A DNA stretch of 64,000 nucleotides from Gymnodinialimonas ceratoperidinii (GCF_019297855.1 NZ_CP079194.1:2033501-2097500); one strand, 5' to 3'; shown: positions 26,780 to 35,916, numbered from the stretch's first letter. Notes: generated by a model not told the origin, from the letters alone. Program-made: numbers and translations.

Positions 26780-28029
26780 TCGGCGCCCGCCCGTGCCATC
26801 GCAGCGCGAAAGGCGTTCTCGATCAGGGCCAGGGCGTCCGGGGCATCGGCGAAGACGGAGAGCGCGTCGTCGTGGACGATCTGCGCGGCATTCACACGGC
26901 CGAGGACTCCGTAGGCGGTGATCAGGCGGGCCCAATCCTCGGGCGGGCCGCCCTCACGCGCGAGCCGGTCCGCGAGGCCCTCCACCATCGAGGTGATCAT
27001 GGCTTGCCGGTCTTCGGGGGCGATATCCTCCATCGCGGCGATATCCTCGGGCGAAGGGCCGCGCCCACCTGCCGCCGCCGCACCGGGGGCGGGGGCGAGC
27101 AGGGCGGGGTCGAGGTCCACCCCGGCGGCGGAGGCCACGGCTTCGATCTGTTGCTGGATCGGGAGGACCCAGGGCGCCTCAGGCCGCGAGTCGGCGAGCA
27201 GGCGCGTCCAGATCGGCAGCGCGAGGTCGGGGCGGCCCTGCTGTGCGTACATCTCTCCGGCGTAATACCGTCCGGTACCGTCGCGGGGCTCCAGCGCCAG
27301 ACCGGCGCGCAGGGCTTGCTCGGCCTCGGGGGAGATATAGCCGCCGGCGGCGAAGATCATCATCTCGGCGAGGTCGATGTAGTGCCGGCCGCTGGCCTCG
27401 CTGCCGAGAAGGTCGATCAGATGCGCCTGCGCGGTATGGGCGGCGGTGAAATTGCCCAACATCGCCTCGTTCGCGGCCAGAAGGGTGAGGCCCTGCGTGT
27501 CGTCGGGGCGCTCGGCCATGACCTCGCGGAGTTGCGCCACCAGCGCCTCGCGCTCGGGGTCGGTGGCGGTCTCGGGACGCGCCGGTGCCTGCGCCTCGGC
27601 CGTGGCCTGCGCGGGGCGGTTGGCGCGGGCCTCTTCGATGGTGGCGATGCGCGCCTGCAGGGGCATGTCGGGATAGCCGGGGGCGCCCACTTGCGTGTAG
27701 AGCCAGCCGGCCCCGACGATCGTGGCAATGAGGCCCGCGCCGATGGCTGCCGTGCCAAGGGCGTTGCCGCGGGCGCGGTCACCGGCGGCCTGCAACGCGC
27801 GGTCGGCGTCGAGGATGCGGCGGCTGACCTCGGTCCGGGCGCGGCTCGCTTCCTCGTCAGAGAGGGTGCCGCGGGCCACGTCGCGGTCCAGTTCGGCCAG
27901 TTGATCGCGGTAGACTTGCAGATCATAGGCGGCGGCCGGGGCCTGCGCCGGGGCAGGGCGGCGGGCCGCCAGAAAGACGATGCCTGCGACCACGATGCTG
28001 ATGAAGCCCGCTGCCAACCAAAACGCCAT
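26776..28029 (-). CDS. ccmI: Cytochrome c-type biogenesis protein CcmI
   Basis: This 417-residue apocytochrome chaperone holds the C-terminus of apocytochrome c for the CcmFH lyase. Two membrane helices flank a leucine-zipper-like cytoplasmic loop (about 27-97), visible as MAFWLAAGFISIVVAGIVFLAARR and AAIGAGLIATIVGAGWLYTQV, with YRDQLAELDRDVARGTLSDEEASRAR between them. A periplasmic TPR domain follows. The start at 28029 was chosen because it begins the first helix. It is unlinked to ccmFH at the left edge, as in Rhodobacter. Confidence 0.94.
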   Translation of the reverse strand: MAFWLAAGFISIVVAGIVFLAARRPAPAQAPAAAYDLQVYRDQLAELDRDVARGTLSDEEASRARTEVSRRILDADRALQAAGDRARGNALGTAAIGAGLIATIVGAGWLYTQVGAPGYPDMPLQARIATIEEARANRPAQATAEAQAPARPETATDPEREALVAQLREVMAERPDDTQGLTLLAANEAMLGNFTAAHTAQAHLIDLLGSEASGRHYIDLAEMMIFAAGGYISPEAEQALRAGLALEPRDGTGRYYAGEMYAQQGRPDLALPIWTRLLADSRPEAPWVLPIQQQIEAVASAAGVDLDPALLAPAPGAAAAGGRGPSPEDIAAMEDIAPEDRQAMITSMVEGLADRLAREGGPPEDWARLITAYGVLGRVNAAQIVHDDALSVFADAPDALALIENAFRAAMARAGAE

Positions 28030-28230
28030 GGGTCGCCGTCCTCCTACAAGTGGTCCCCACATAGAACGCATGGCGCGGGAGCGAAAGACACGTGAGCGTC
28101 AATGGACTGAAAATGGGCCGGTTGCCGACAAGATGGCGGGGCGTCGCAAACCGTTCCATAAATGTCGCGCCGGGTATCCTCTTTTTCCGGAATCAGCGGA
28201 AAAGCAAGGTATCAGATCCGGAGCCCGTCC

Positions 28231-29475
28231 ATGCGCAAATATTCCGCCTTCGCCATCGCCCGAGAAGCCTTCCGCCACCACGAGGGATGGGAGCGCGCGT
28301 GGCGTTCGCCCACGCCGAAAGCCTCCTACGACGTGGTCATCGTAGGCGCCGGGGGACACGGGCTCGCCACGGCCTATTACCTCGGCAAGAACCACGGCAT
28401 CACCAATGTCGCGGTGATCGAGAAGGGCTGGCTTGGCGGCGGCAACACGGGCCGCAACACGACGATCATCCGGTCGAACTACCTGCAGGACCCTTCGGCG
28501 GCGATCTACGAGAAGGCGCGGTCGCTTTACGAGACCTTGAGCCAGGACCTGAACTACAACATCATGTTCAGCCCCCGCGGCGTGATCATGCTAGCGCAGA
28601 CACACCACGAGGTGCGCGGCTACCTGCGCACGGCCCAGGCCAATGCGCTGCAGGGGGTCGAGACCCGCTTCATCGACAAGCACGAGGTCAAGAAGCTTGT
28701 GCCGATCATGAATATCGAGGGGCCGCGCTATCCGGTTCTGGGCGGGCTCTGGCAGCCGCGCGGTGGCACCGCGCGCCATGACGCGGTGGCCTGGGGCTAC
28801 GCGCGCGCCTGTTCCGACATGGGCATGGACATCATCCAGCAGACCGAGGTGACGGGCGTGCGGGTCGAGGGCGGCGCGGTCCAAGGGGTGGAGACCACGA
28901 AGGGTTTCATCGGCTGCAAGAAGCTTGGCGGCGTCGTGGCGGGCCATTCCTCGGTGCTGGCCGAGATGGCGGGCTTCCGTCTGCCGATGGAATCGGTGGC
29001 GCTGCAGGCGCTGGTCTCCGAGCCGATCAAGCCCTGCATGGACGTGGTCGTCATGGCCAACACGGTGCACGGCTACCTGAGCCAGTCCGACAAGGGCGAG
29101 ATGGTGATCGGCGGCGGCACCGACGGGCACAACAACTACACGCAGCGCGGCTCCTTCCACCATGTGGAGGAGACCGTCCGCGCCCTGATCGAGACCTTCC
29201 CGATGCTCTCGCGCCTGAAGATGCTGCGCCAATGGGGCGGGATCGTGGACGTCACCGGCGACCGCTCTCCGATCATCTCGAAAACGCCCGTGGAGGGCAT
29301 GTTCATGAACTGCGGTTGGGGCACGGGCGGCTTCAAGGCGATCCCCGGCTCCGGTTGGGGCTTTGCCGAATTGATGGCCAAGGGGCATTCCCCCCTGACC
29401 GAGGAATTCGGCATGGAGCGCTTCCGCGAGGGCCGTTTCATCGACGAATCCGTCGCCGCGGGTGTGGCGCACTGA
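28231..29475 (+). CDS. soxB: Sarcosine oxidase beta subunit
   Basis: This 414-residue FAD/FMN-binding subunit of heterotetrameric sarcosine oxidase oxidises sarcosine to glycine and passes the C1 unit to folate. The Rossmann motif is VVIVGAGGHGLATAYYLG (about 35-52), followed by GWLGGGNTGRNTTIIRSNY, both typical of SoxB. The C-terminal GWGTGGFKAIPGSGWGFAELMA closes the FAD site. The ATG at 28231 opens the MRKYSAFAIAREAF start of the family. In most genomes soxD follows directly; here three other genes intervene. Confidence 0.96.
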   Translation: MRKYSAFAIAREAFRHHEGWERAWRSPTPKASYDVVIVGAGGHGLATAYYLGKNHGITNVAVIEKGWLGGGNTGRNTTIIRSNYLQDPSAAIYEKARSLYETLSQDLNYNIMFSPRGVIMLAQTHHEVRGYLRTAQANALQGVETRFIDKHEVKKLVPIMNIEGPRYPVLGGLWQPRGGTARHDAVAWGYARACSDMGMDIIQQTEVTGVRVEGGAVQGVETTKGFIGCKKLGGVVAGHSSVLAEMAGFRLPMESVALQALVSEPIKPCMDVVVMANTVHGYLSQSDKGEMVIGGGTDGHNNYTQRGSFHHVEETVRALIETFPMLSRLKMLRQWGGIVDVTGDRSPIISKTPVEGMFMNCGWGTGGFKAIPGSGWGFAELMAKGHSPLTEEFGMERFREGRFIDESVAAGVAH

Positions 29476-29569
29476 TGAAGGCCGTCCAATGTCATAGCAG
29501 GCGGGCAGGGAACCAAAGGGGCGTGCGCGGTGTTCTATCACCGAGTACGCAAACTTTGAGAGGTGCATT

Positions 29570-29866
29570 ATGGCCGATCCCAACCACAGAGAGACCCATA
29601 CCCGGACCGAATACCGCGAAGTCGATCGCGGGGGCGGCAGCGGGATGGCGTTCATCCTGGGTGCCGTTGTCGTCGTTCTGGCGATCCTGGCATTCCTCAT
29701 GTTCGGCATGGACAATGACGGCGGCACGGCCGACGTCGGTGACGGCGCCTCGACCAGCGTCGATGTCACGGTCGGCAGCGACGGTGACGGCGATGCCGCG
29801 GCAGCCGCTGATGCAGACGCCGGTGGCGCCGAAGCCGGTGCAGAAGCGGTCGTCGAGAGCGAATGA
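29570..29866 (+). CDS. Single-pass membrane mini-protein 1 (unknown)
   Basis: This 98-residue protein has a polar N-terminus (MADPNHRETHTRTEYREVDR), one membrane helix at about 26-45 (MAFILGAVVVVLAILAFLMFG) and an acidic Gly/Asp/Ala-rich tail, probably periplasmic. It is not a named family. It lies between soxB and soxD and is followed by a strong hairpin. A second gene of the same architecture follows at 30128. Confidence 0.7.
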   Translation: MADPNHRETHTRTEYREVDRGGGSGMAFILGAVVVVLAILAFLMFGMDNDGGTADVGDGASTSVDVTVGSDGDGDAAAAADADAGGAEAGAEAVVESE

Positions 29867-29909
29867 CCTCGCGGGCAATCGCCCCTTACGACACGGTTTG
29901 AAAACGCGC

Positions 29910-29936
29910 AGAGAGGCCTTCTTTGAGGGCCTCTCT
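29910..29936 (+). terminator. Terminator-like hairpin after mini-protein 1
   Basis: AGAGAGGCC and GGCCTCTCT form a 9-bp perfect stem with loop TTCTTTGAG. No strong T-tract follows, so partial termination or RNA end protection is possible. Confidence 0.5.
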
Positions 29937-30017
29937 CGTGCTGTGTCCGGCATCCAGACGGGCGCGGTGCAAAAACCGACACTGCTGATGGAACCGGCGG
30001 TCTTTGGCCCATGTTTC

Positions 30018-30038
30018 AAGGGCCGCGCGGCCCTTTTT
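30018..30038 (+). terminator. Rho-independent terminator before mini-protein 2
   Basis: The perfect palindrome AAGGGCCGC/GCGGCCCTT (30018-30035) ends in a run of five T. It sits 90 nt upstream of the next start codon, inside the sox gene series. Confidence 0.6.
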
Positions 30039-30127
30039 GGCCCAAATCTCACCCCTCGGAACAGCGCCTTTGCGCGGCTCCCCTCCTGCCCCCCATCATT
30101 GGGATGCGCACAAAAGGAGGACGCACA

Positions 30128-30352
30128 ATGTCAAACTATGACCAACATCGCGACCACGCCTTTGACACGCCGCCACCCACGCGGCGCGGCACCGGTGCGG
30201 GCGCGCTTATCTTCATCGCCGGTATCGTCGTTTTGTTCATCCTTGCCCTGCTGTTCATGGGTGGAACCGACGACACCGTTCCGGAAGAGCGTGTCCTTGT
30301 CCCGACGGAGCCTGCCGTCGAGACCACGACACCCGCTGTGGCGGACGAATGA
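30128..30352 (+). CDS. Single-pass membrane mini-protein 2 (unknown)
   Basis: This 74-residue protein has a polar His/Asp-rich N-terminus, one membrane helix at about 23-45 (GAGALIFIAGIVVLFILALLFMGG) and an acidic, threonine-rich tail. The architecture copies mini-protein 1 although the sequences are diverged. An excellent ribosome site (AAAGGAGG) fixes the start; the longer frame was rejected. Confidence 0.72.
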   Translation: MSNYDQHRDHAFDTPPPTRRGTGAGALIFIAGIVVLFILALLFMGGTDDTVPEERVLVPTEPAVETTTPAVADE

Positions 30353-30361
30353 CACCACCAA

Positions 30362-30391
30362 GGCCCGGACGGGGCAGGTCTCGTCCGGGCC
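30362..30391 (+). terminator. Strong hairpin between mini-protein 2 and the GT32-like gene
   Basis: GGCCCGGACG and CGTCCGGGCC form a 10-bp perfect stem 10 nt after the mini-protein stop and 12 nt before the next ATG. There is no T-tract, so an attenuator or mRNA processing element is as likely as a terminator. Confidence 0.5.
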
Positions 30392-30403
30392 AGGCGCGCG
30401 CCG

Positions 30404-31138
30404 ATGAGCGCGGTCGCCATCCCCAAGCACCTCGGCCATATCTGGATCGGGGATCGCCCGGCGCCTCGGCGCTGGATGGATACGTGGCGCAACCTGCACC
30501 CCGATTGGACCTACACCCTTTATGACAACATCTACCTGACCGGCCGCCGGTGGCGAAACCAGCGGCTGATGGCGCATTATTTTCGCAAACGTCATTTTGA
30601 GGGCGTGGCCGATCTGATGCGCTACGAGATCCTGTTCGAGCGCGGTGGCTTCCTACCCGGCGCGGATTTCGAGGCGTTGCAGCCCTGCGACGCGCTCTTC
30701 AACGAGCCTTGCACCTACACCTGTTACGAGACGCACCCCAAGCGCCGCTCGAAGCTGACGCCTTTCCTCGCCTCTGCCCCCGAGACCCGGACGTTGGCGC
30801 TGACGATCGACGAGATCCACGCGCAATTCTCGCAAGCGCCAGAGACCGCGCGCCAGCCGTGGATCAGCGTCGGCAATCTCTTCCTGCGCGGATTGGTCGA
30901 GAAGTACCGCGACCAGATCACCGATCTGCGCATCTGGCCCGCCTATTTCTTCGTGCCGCGCCACAAGAAAGGCCCGCGCTACGATGGGCCGGGACCGATC
31001 TATGCCGAACACCACTGGGGCACGACGCTCGACACATACGAGGGCACCCCGAACCCGCAATTGTTCGATGACGTGGCCTACGTCCTTGAGGCCACCGAGC
31101 CTCTGCCCCTGACCGAACCGACCTCTGAGGAGCGCTGA
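30404..31138 (+). CDS. GT32/OCH1-like glycosyltransferase with altered DXD motif
   Basis: This 244-residue protein starts IPKHLGHIWIGDRPAPRRWMDTW and continues HPDWTYTLYDN and GVADLMRYEILFERGGFLPGADFEAL. These are the segments of GT32 sugar transferases (IPKxIHxIW and the region before DXD). The usual GG-[IF]-Y-x-D-x-D box reads GGFLPGADFE, so the first aspartate is glycine. Activity is therefore uncertain. The gene lies 4 nt before soxD and is probably co-transcribed with it, although no link between a glycosyltransferase and sarcosine oxidation is known to me. Confidence 0.72.
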   Translation: MSAVAIPKHLGHIWIGDRPAPRRWMDTWRNLHPDWTYTLYDNIYLTGRRWRNQRLMAHYFRKRHFEGVADLMRYEILFERGGFLPGADFEALQPCDALFNEPCTYTCYETHPKRRSKLTPFLASAPETRTLALTIDEIHAQFSQAPETARQPWISVGNLFLRGLVEKYRDQITDLRIWPAYFFVPRHKKGPRYDGPGPIYAEHHWGTTLDTYEGTPNPQLFDDVAYVLEATEPLPLTEPTSEER

Positions 31139-31141
31139 CCC

Positions 31142-31465
31142 ATGTTGACCGTCACCTGTCCCGTCTGCGGCGTGGCCGCCTGCGAAACCGAGCTTGCCCC
31201 CGGCGGCGAGGCGCATCTCAAGCGCTACGGCCCCGGCTCCACGGATGACCAGTTCGAGGAATACCTCTTCATGCGCCCCAACACCAAGGGCGTGCATTTC
31301 GAGCGCTGGCGCCATGCGGCGGGCTGCGGCAAGTGGTTCCTCGCCGCGCGCGACACCGCCACGTTGGAGGTCTTCGGGACCTATTCGGCGCAAACCCTTC
31401 AGCCGCCCGCCGAGCTGATCGAGAAAATTAAAAGCAAACGCCCCGGCTGGAGCTACGCACAATGA
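31142..31465 (+). CDS. soxD: Sarcosine oxidase delta subunit
   Basis: This 107-residue zinc-binding subunit has the cysteines of CPVCGVAACE near the N-terminus and HFERWRHAAGCGKWF downstream, typical of SoxD. It supports assembly of the heterotetramer. The stop overlaps the soxA start by 4 nt. Confidence 0.95.
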   Translation: MLTVTCPVCGVAACETELAPGGEAHLKRYGPGSTDDQFEEYLFMRPNTKGVHFERWRHAAGCGKWFLAARDTATLEVFGTYSAQTLQPPAELIEKIKSKRPGWSYAQ

Positions 31466-34400
31466 GCACTCGTCTTGACTCCCACGGTCGCCTGATCGAC
31501 CGCACCTCTCGGGTTTCCTTCACCTTCAATGGCAAGACCATGCAGGGCCATGGCGGCGATACGCTGGCCTCGGCTCTCTTGGCCAACGGCCAGACGCTGG
31601 TGGGGCGCTCGTTCAAGTACCACCGCCCGCGCGGCATCATGACCAGCGGCGCGGAGGAGCCCAACGCGCTCGTCAACCTCGGCGAGGGCAACCGCCATGA
31701 GCCGAACCAGCGCGCCACCACGACGGAGCTTTTCGACGATCTGACGGCGACGTCCCAGAACCACTGGCCCTCGCTGGAGTTCGATGTGGGCGAGATCAAC
31801 GGCCTCGTCTCGCGCTTCCTGCCGGCGGGCTTCTACTACAAGACGTTCCTGTTCCCCCGCGCCGCGTGGAAGCATGTGTTCGAGCCGGTGATCCGCAAAT
31901 CCGCGGGCTTGGGCCGCGCGCCCGATCCCGAGACGCGCGACCCCGACAAATACGAGCATTTCTACGCCCACACCGATCTGGTCATCGCGGGCGGCGGCAT
32001 CGCGGGCCTGCAGGCCGCGCTGCTGGCAGGCCGCGCCGGGGCGAAGGTTCTGCTGATGGAGCAGAGCGCCCATTGGGGCGGCCGCGCGCCTGTCGATGGC
32101 GTCGAGGTCGACGGCCTGCCGGCGGAGGAATGGGTCAGCGGCGCGCTGCTGGAGCTGGAGTCGATGGAGAACGTCGAGCTGCGCACCCGTTGCATGGTCG
32201 CGGGCGTCTACGATCACGGCTATGTCCTGGGCTACGAGCGTCTGACCGATCACGCGCCCGAGGCCGATGGCCCGCGCCACCGTCTGTGGCGCATCCGGGC
32301 AGAGCATATCCTCTCGGCCACCGGCGCGCTGGAACGGCCGCTGAGCTTTGCGGGCAACGACAAGCCCGGCGTGATGCTGGCCTCGGCCGTGCGCGATTAC
32401 CTGGTGAATTACGGCGTGGCCGTGGGCGAGAACATCGTCGTCGTCACCAACCACGACGACGGCTACCGCACGGCGATTGCCCAGGTCGAGGCCGGGCTGA
32501 AGGTTGCCTGCGTGGTCGACGCGCGTCGCACCGCCGATGGTGAATTGCCGCGTAAAGCCAGAGAGTTGGGGATCGACGTTAAGGTAAATTCCGCCGTGGG
32601 TATGGTCAAAGGCCTGCGCCAAGTCACCGGGGTGACGCTCTGCGCGCAGGACGGCGACGGCGCGGTGCTGGACGAGATCTCCTGCGACGCCGTCGCGATG
32701 TCGGGCGGCTGGTCGCCGGTGGTCCACCTCTGGTCCCATTGCGGCGGCAAGCTGACATGGGACGAGACCAACGCCTTCTTCCGCCCCGACGAGAGCCGTC
32801 CGCCCCTGAACCAGAACGGCGAGGGGTTCGTGACCTGCGTCGGCAGCGCCGATGGCGCGATGCAGGCGTCTCAGACGCTGGAGAACGCTTTAACGAACAC
32901 CGCCAACCTGTTGCAGGCGATGGGTAAATCAGCCGGGGAGGGCAGCTCGGCCAGCAGCGCCGCCGAGGATCCGCTGGCCCCGGTCTGGGTCATGCCCCAC
33001 GGTGCGGGCTACAAGAAACGCTCGAAGATGTGGCTGGATTTCCAGAACGACGTGAAGGTCTCGGACGTGCAACTGGCCGCGCGCGAGGGCTACGAGAGCG
33101 TCGAGCACACCAAGCGCTACACCACTCTCGGCATGGCGACGGATCAGGGGAAGTTGAGCAACATCAACGGTTTGGCTGTCCTAGCTGACGCGCTGAACGA
33201 GGCCATCCCCCGGGTCGGCACGACCACGTTCCGCCCGCCTTATACGCCGATCTCCATGGGGGCGATCGCCGGCGAGGCCAGCCGCGAAATCTTCCAGCCG
33301 CTGCGCCGCACGCCGATGCACGACTGGCACGAGGCGAAGGGCGCCTACATGGAGCCCGTCGGCGGCTGGCGGCGGCCCTATTGCTTCCCCAAGGCGGGTG
33401 AAAGCCACGCCGACGCTGTGATCCGCGAGATCAACGCCACGCGCGGCTCGCTCGGGCTGCTCGACGCCTCGACCCTTGGCAAGATCATCGTCAAGGGGCC
33501 GGACGCGGGCAAGCTGATGGACATGATGTACACCAACATGATGAGCAATCTGAAACCGGGCAAATGCCGCTACGGGCTGATGTGCTCGGAGAACGGCTTC
33601 CTGATGGATGACGGCGTGGTTGTGCGTCTGGATGAGGATACCTTCCTCGCCCACACCACCTCGGGCGGGGCCGATCACGTCCATGCCCACATGGAGGACT
33701 GGCTGCAGTGCGAATGGTGGGACTGGAAGGTTCACACCGTCAACGTGACCGAGCAATGGGCGCAGGTGGCCGTGGTCGGTCCCAACGCGCGCAAGCTGCT
33801 GGAGAAGATGGGCGCGGACTTCGACCTCTCGGCCGAGGCGCTGCCCTTCATGGGCATGGCCGAAGGCCGGATCGGCGGCTTTGACACCCGCGTCTTCCGC
33901 ATCTCCTTCTCGGGTGAGCTCAGCTACGAAATCGCCGTGCCCGCCAGCCAGGGAATGGCGTTCTGGGAGGCGCTGCACGAGGCCGGCGCGGAATGGGACG
34001 CCACGCCCTACGGCACCGAGGCGTTGCACGTCATGCGGGCCGAGAAGGGCTTCATCATGATCGGTGACGAGACCGACGGCACCGTGATCCCGCAGGATCT
34101 GGGGCTGAACTGGGCGATCTCCAAGAAGAAGGAGGATTTCCTTGGCAAGCGCGGCCAGCAGCGGACCTATATGACCGATCCGAAGCGCTGGAAACTGGTC
34201 GGTCTGGAGACCCTCGACAAATCGGTGCTACCCGACGGCGCCTATGCGGTGGCCGAGGGCACCAACGCCAACGGGCAGGCGAATGTGGAGGGGCGCGTGA
34301 CCTCGACCTATTACTCGCCCACCGTGGAGCGTGGCATCGCCATGGGGCTGGTCCTCGACGGGCCGGACCGTATGGGCGAGGTGGTGAAGTTCAACAAGGT

Positions 34401-34476
34401 CGACGGCTCGACCGTGGCCGCGAAAATCGTGAACCCCGTGTTCTTTGATCCCAAGGGGGAGAAGCAAAATGTCTAA
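31462..34476 (+). CDS. soxA: Sarcosine oxidase alpha subunit
   Basis: This 1004-residue subunit has an N-terminal segment with the 2Fe-2S-like fold remnant (VSFTFNGKTMQGHGGDTLASALLANG), then the NAD-binding domain with IAGGGIAGLQAALLAG (about 174-189) and a C-terminal aminomethyltransferase-like (GCV_T) folate-binding domain from about residue 620. It transfers the C1 unit of sarcosine to tetrahydrofolate, giving 5,10-methylene-THF. Length and order match the family. It overlaps soxG by 8 nt. Confidence 0.97.
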   Translation: MSTRLDSHGRLIDRTSRVSFTFNGKTMQGHGGDTLASALLANGQTLVGRSFKYHRPRGIMTSGAEEPNALVNLGEGNRHEPNQRATTTELFDDLTATSQNHWPSLEFDVGEINGLVSRFLPAGFYYKTFLFPRAAWKHVFEPVIRKSAGLGRAPDPETRDPDKYEHFYAHTDLVIAGGGIAGLQAALLAGRAGAKVLLMEQSAHWGGRAPVDGVEVDGLPAEEWVSGALLELESMENVELRTRCMVAGVYDHGYVLGYERLTDHAPEADGPRHRLWRIRAEHILSATGALERPLSFAGNDKPGVMLASAVRDYLVNYGVAVGENIVVVTNHDDGYRTAIAQVEAGLKVACVVDARRTADGELPRKARELGIDVKVNSAVGMVKGLRQVTGVTLCAQDGDGAVLDEISCDAVAMSGGWSPVVHLWSHCGGKLTWDETNAFFRPDESRPPLNQNGEGFVTCVGSADGAMQASQTLENALTNTANLLQAMGKSAGEGSSASSAAEDPLAPVWVMPHGAGYKKRSKMWLDFQNDVKVSDVQLAAREGYESVEHTKRYTTLGMATDQGKLSNINGLAVLADALNEAIPRVGTTTFRPPYTPISMGAIAGEASREIFQPLRRTPMHDWHEAKGAYMEPVGGWRRPYCFPKAGESHADAVIREINATRGSLGLLDASTLGKIIVKGPDAGKLMDMMYTNMMSNLKPGKCRYGLMCSENGFLMDDGVVVRLDEDTFLAHTTSGGADHVHAHMEDWLQCEWWDWKVHTVNVTEQWAQVAVVGPNARKLLEKMGADFDLSAEALPFMGMAEGRIGGFDTRVFRISFSGELSYEIAVPASQGMAFWEALHEAGAEWDATPYGTEALHVMRAEKGFIMIGDETDGTVIPQDLGLNWAISKKKEDFLGKRGQQRTYMTDPKRWKLVGLETLDKSVLPDGAYAVAEGTNANGQANVEGRVTSTYYSPTVERGIAMGLVLDGPDRMGEVVKFNKVDGSTVAAKIVNPVFFDPKGEKQNV

Positions 34477-35032
34477 GGCTGTCAGTGCATTGCAAGGGGC
34501 GAGCTTCCACGGCTTCGCTGAAGTCACGGAGCAGGGGCTTGTCGGGATGGTGACCCTCAAGGCCGATCTGGAGGCGCCCGAGACCATGTCCGCACTCCAA
34601 TCGGTCACCGGCGCCACGGTGCCCGCGCGCCGGGCCATGACGGGAGAGGAAGGCGGCACACAGGTCGCATGGATGGCGCCCGACGAGGTGCTGATCCTCT
34701 GCGATCACGCGAAGGCCGACCAGATTGTCGCCGACCTCTCGGCGGAACTGGGCGCGGCGCATCATCTTGCGGTCAACGTCTCGGACGCGCGTGCAGTGTT
34801 CTGCGTCAAGGGTGCGGGCGCGCGCGAGGTTCTGGGCAAGCTGACACCCGCCGATCTGGGCGGGTTGCCCGCGCGGGAGATGCGCCGCTCGCGGCTCGCG
34901 CAGGTGCCCGGCGCGTTCTGGTTCAACGAGGCGGGGGATGCGACGATCATCTGTTTCCGCTCGGTCGCGCAATATGCCTTCGACCTGCTGGCCAATGCCG
35001 CCACGCCGGGCAGCGAAGTGGGCTATCACTGA
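34469..35032 (+). CDS. soxG: Sarcosine oxidase gamma subunit
   Basis: This 187-residue subunit of heterotetrameric sarcosine oxidase has a YgfZ/GCV_T-like half domain. SoxG-type segments are WMAPDEVLILCD, NVSDARAVFCVKGAGAREVLGKL and the conserved RLAQVPGAFWF. The start at 34469 overlaps the end of soxA by 8 nt and has GGGGGAG upstream; the frame opens 8 codons earlier. Confidence 0.93.
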   Translation: MSKAVSALQGASFHGFAEVTEQGLVGMVTLKADLEAPETMSALQSVTGATVPARRAMTGEEGGTQVAWMAPDEVLILCDHAKADQIVADLSAELGAAHHLAVNVSDARAVFCVKGAGAREVLGKLTPADLGGLPAREMRRSRLAQVPGAFWFNEAGDATIICFRSVAQYAFDLLANAATPGSEVGYH

Positions 35033-35191
35033 CGCGCAGCGGGACGCCGCGAAGCGGCCTCTCCAAGCCCGTGACCCGCGCCGGAAACGCCCGTGCGACG
35101 GGGGCGGATTTTGCTGCCGCCCCTTGACGACGGGGGGCTGCACGCTCCATCTGTGCCGTAACGTACTGCAACCAAACAGGGGGACCACAAC

Positions 35192-35791
35192 ATGGCCTTT
35201 GAACTTCCAGACCTTCCCTATGCGCACGACGCCCTTGCCGCCCACGGCATGTCCGCCGAGACGCTGGAATATCACCACGACCTGCACCACAAGGCCTATG
35301 TCGACAACGGCAACAAGGCGATTGCGGGTACGGAGTGGGAAGGCAAGTCCCTCGAAGAGATCATCAAGGGCACCTACGATTCCAATGCCGTCGCGCAGTC
35401 CGGCATCTTCAACAACATCAGCCAGTTGTGGAACCACAATCAGTTCTGGGAAATGATGAGCCCCGACGCGTCCTCCATGCCCTCCGAGCTGGAGAACGCC
35501 CTGAACGAGAGCTTCGGCTCCGTCGACGAGTTCAAGTCGCAGTTCTCTGCCGCAGGTGCGGGCCAGTTCGGGTCCGGCTGGTGCTGGCTGGTCAAGAACG
35601 CCGACGGCTCGCTGGCCGTCACCAAGACCGAGAACGGCGTGAACCCGCTGTGCTTCAACCAGACCGCGCTGCTTGGCTGCGACGTGTGGGAGCATTCCTA
35701 CTACATTGACTTCCGCAACAAGCGCCCGGCCTACCTGTCGAACTTCCTCGACAACCTGGTGAACTGGGAAAACGTCGCCTCGCGCATGTAA
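35192..35791 (+). CDS. sodB: Superoxide dismutase (Fe-type)
   Basis: This 199-residue cytoplasmic Fe/Mn-family superoxide dismutase has metal ligands in EYHHDLHHKAYV (first His near 28), WNHNQFW and DVWEHSYYIDFRN. The segment FNNISQLWNHNQFW has the glutamine at the position typical of Fe enzymes, so iron or cambialistic use is likely. It is followed by a clear terminator and is a single-gene unit. Confidence 0.96.
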   Translation: MAFELPDLPYAHDALAAHGMSAETLEYHHDLHHKAYVDNGNKAIAGTEWEGKSLEEIIKGTYDSNAVAQSGIFNNISQLWNHNQFWEMMSPDASSMPSELENALNESFGSVDEFKSQFSAAGAGQFGSGWCWLVKNADGSLAVTKTENGVNPLCFNQTALLGCDVWEHSYYIDFRNKRPAYLSNFLDNLVNWENVASRM

Positions 35792-35814
35792 GCTGCGGGC
35801 CCCGTCAAGCCTTC

Positions 35815-35843
35815 AGGCCCGCCCGTCAAACGGCGGGCCTTTT
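35815..35843 (+). terminator. Rho-independent terminator of sodB
   Basis: GGCCCGCC(C)GT and ACGGCGGGCC form a 10-bp stem with one bulge and a CAA loop, followed by TTTT. It begins 24 nt after the sodB stop. Confidence 0.88.
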
Positions 35844-35916
35844 CGTGTCTGGCCGGAACTGGCAGCCGTTGCAGGCGTTGACTCCCCAGGTGAAACCAAT
35901 CGAGGAGGATACCCCC

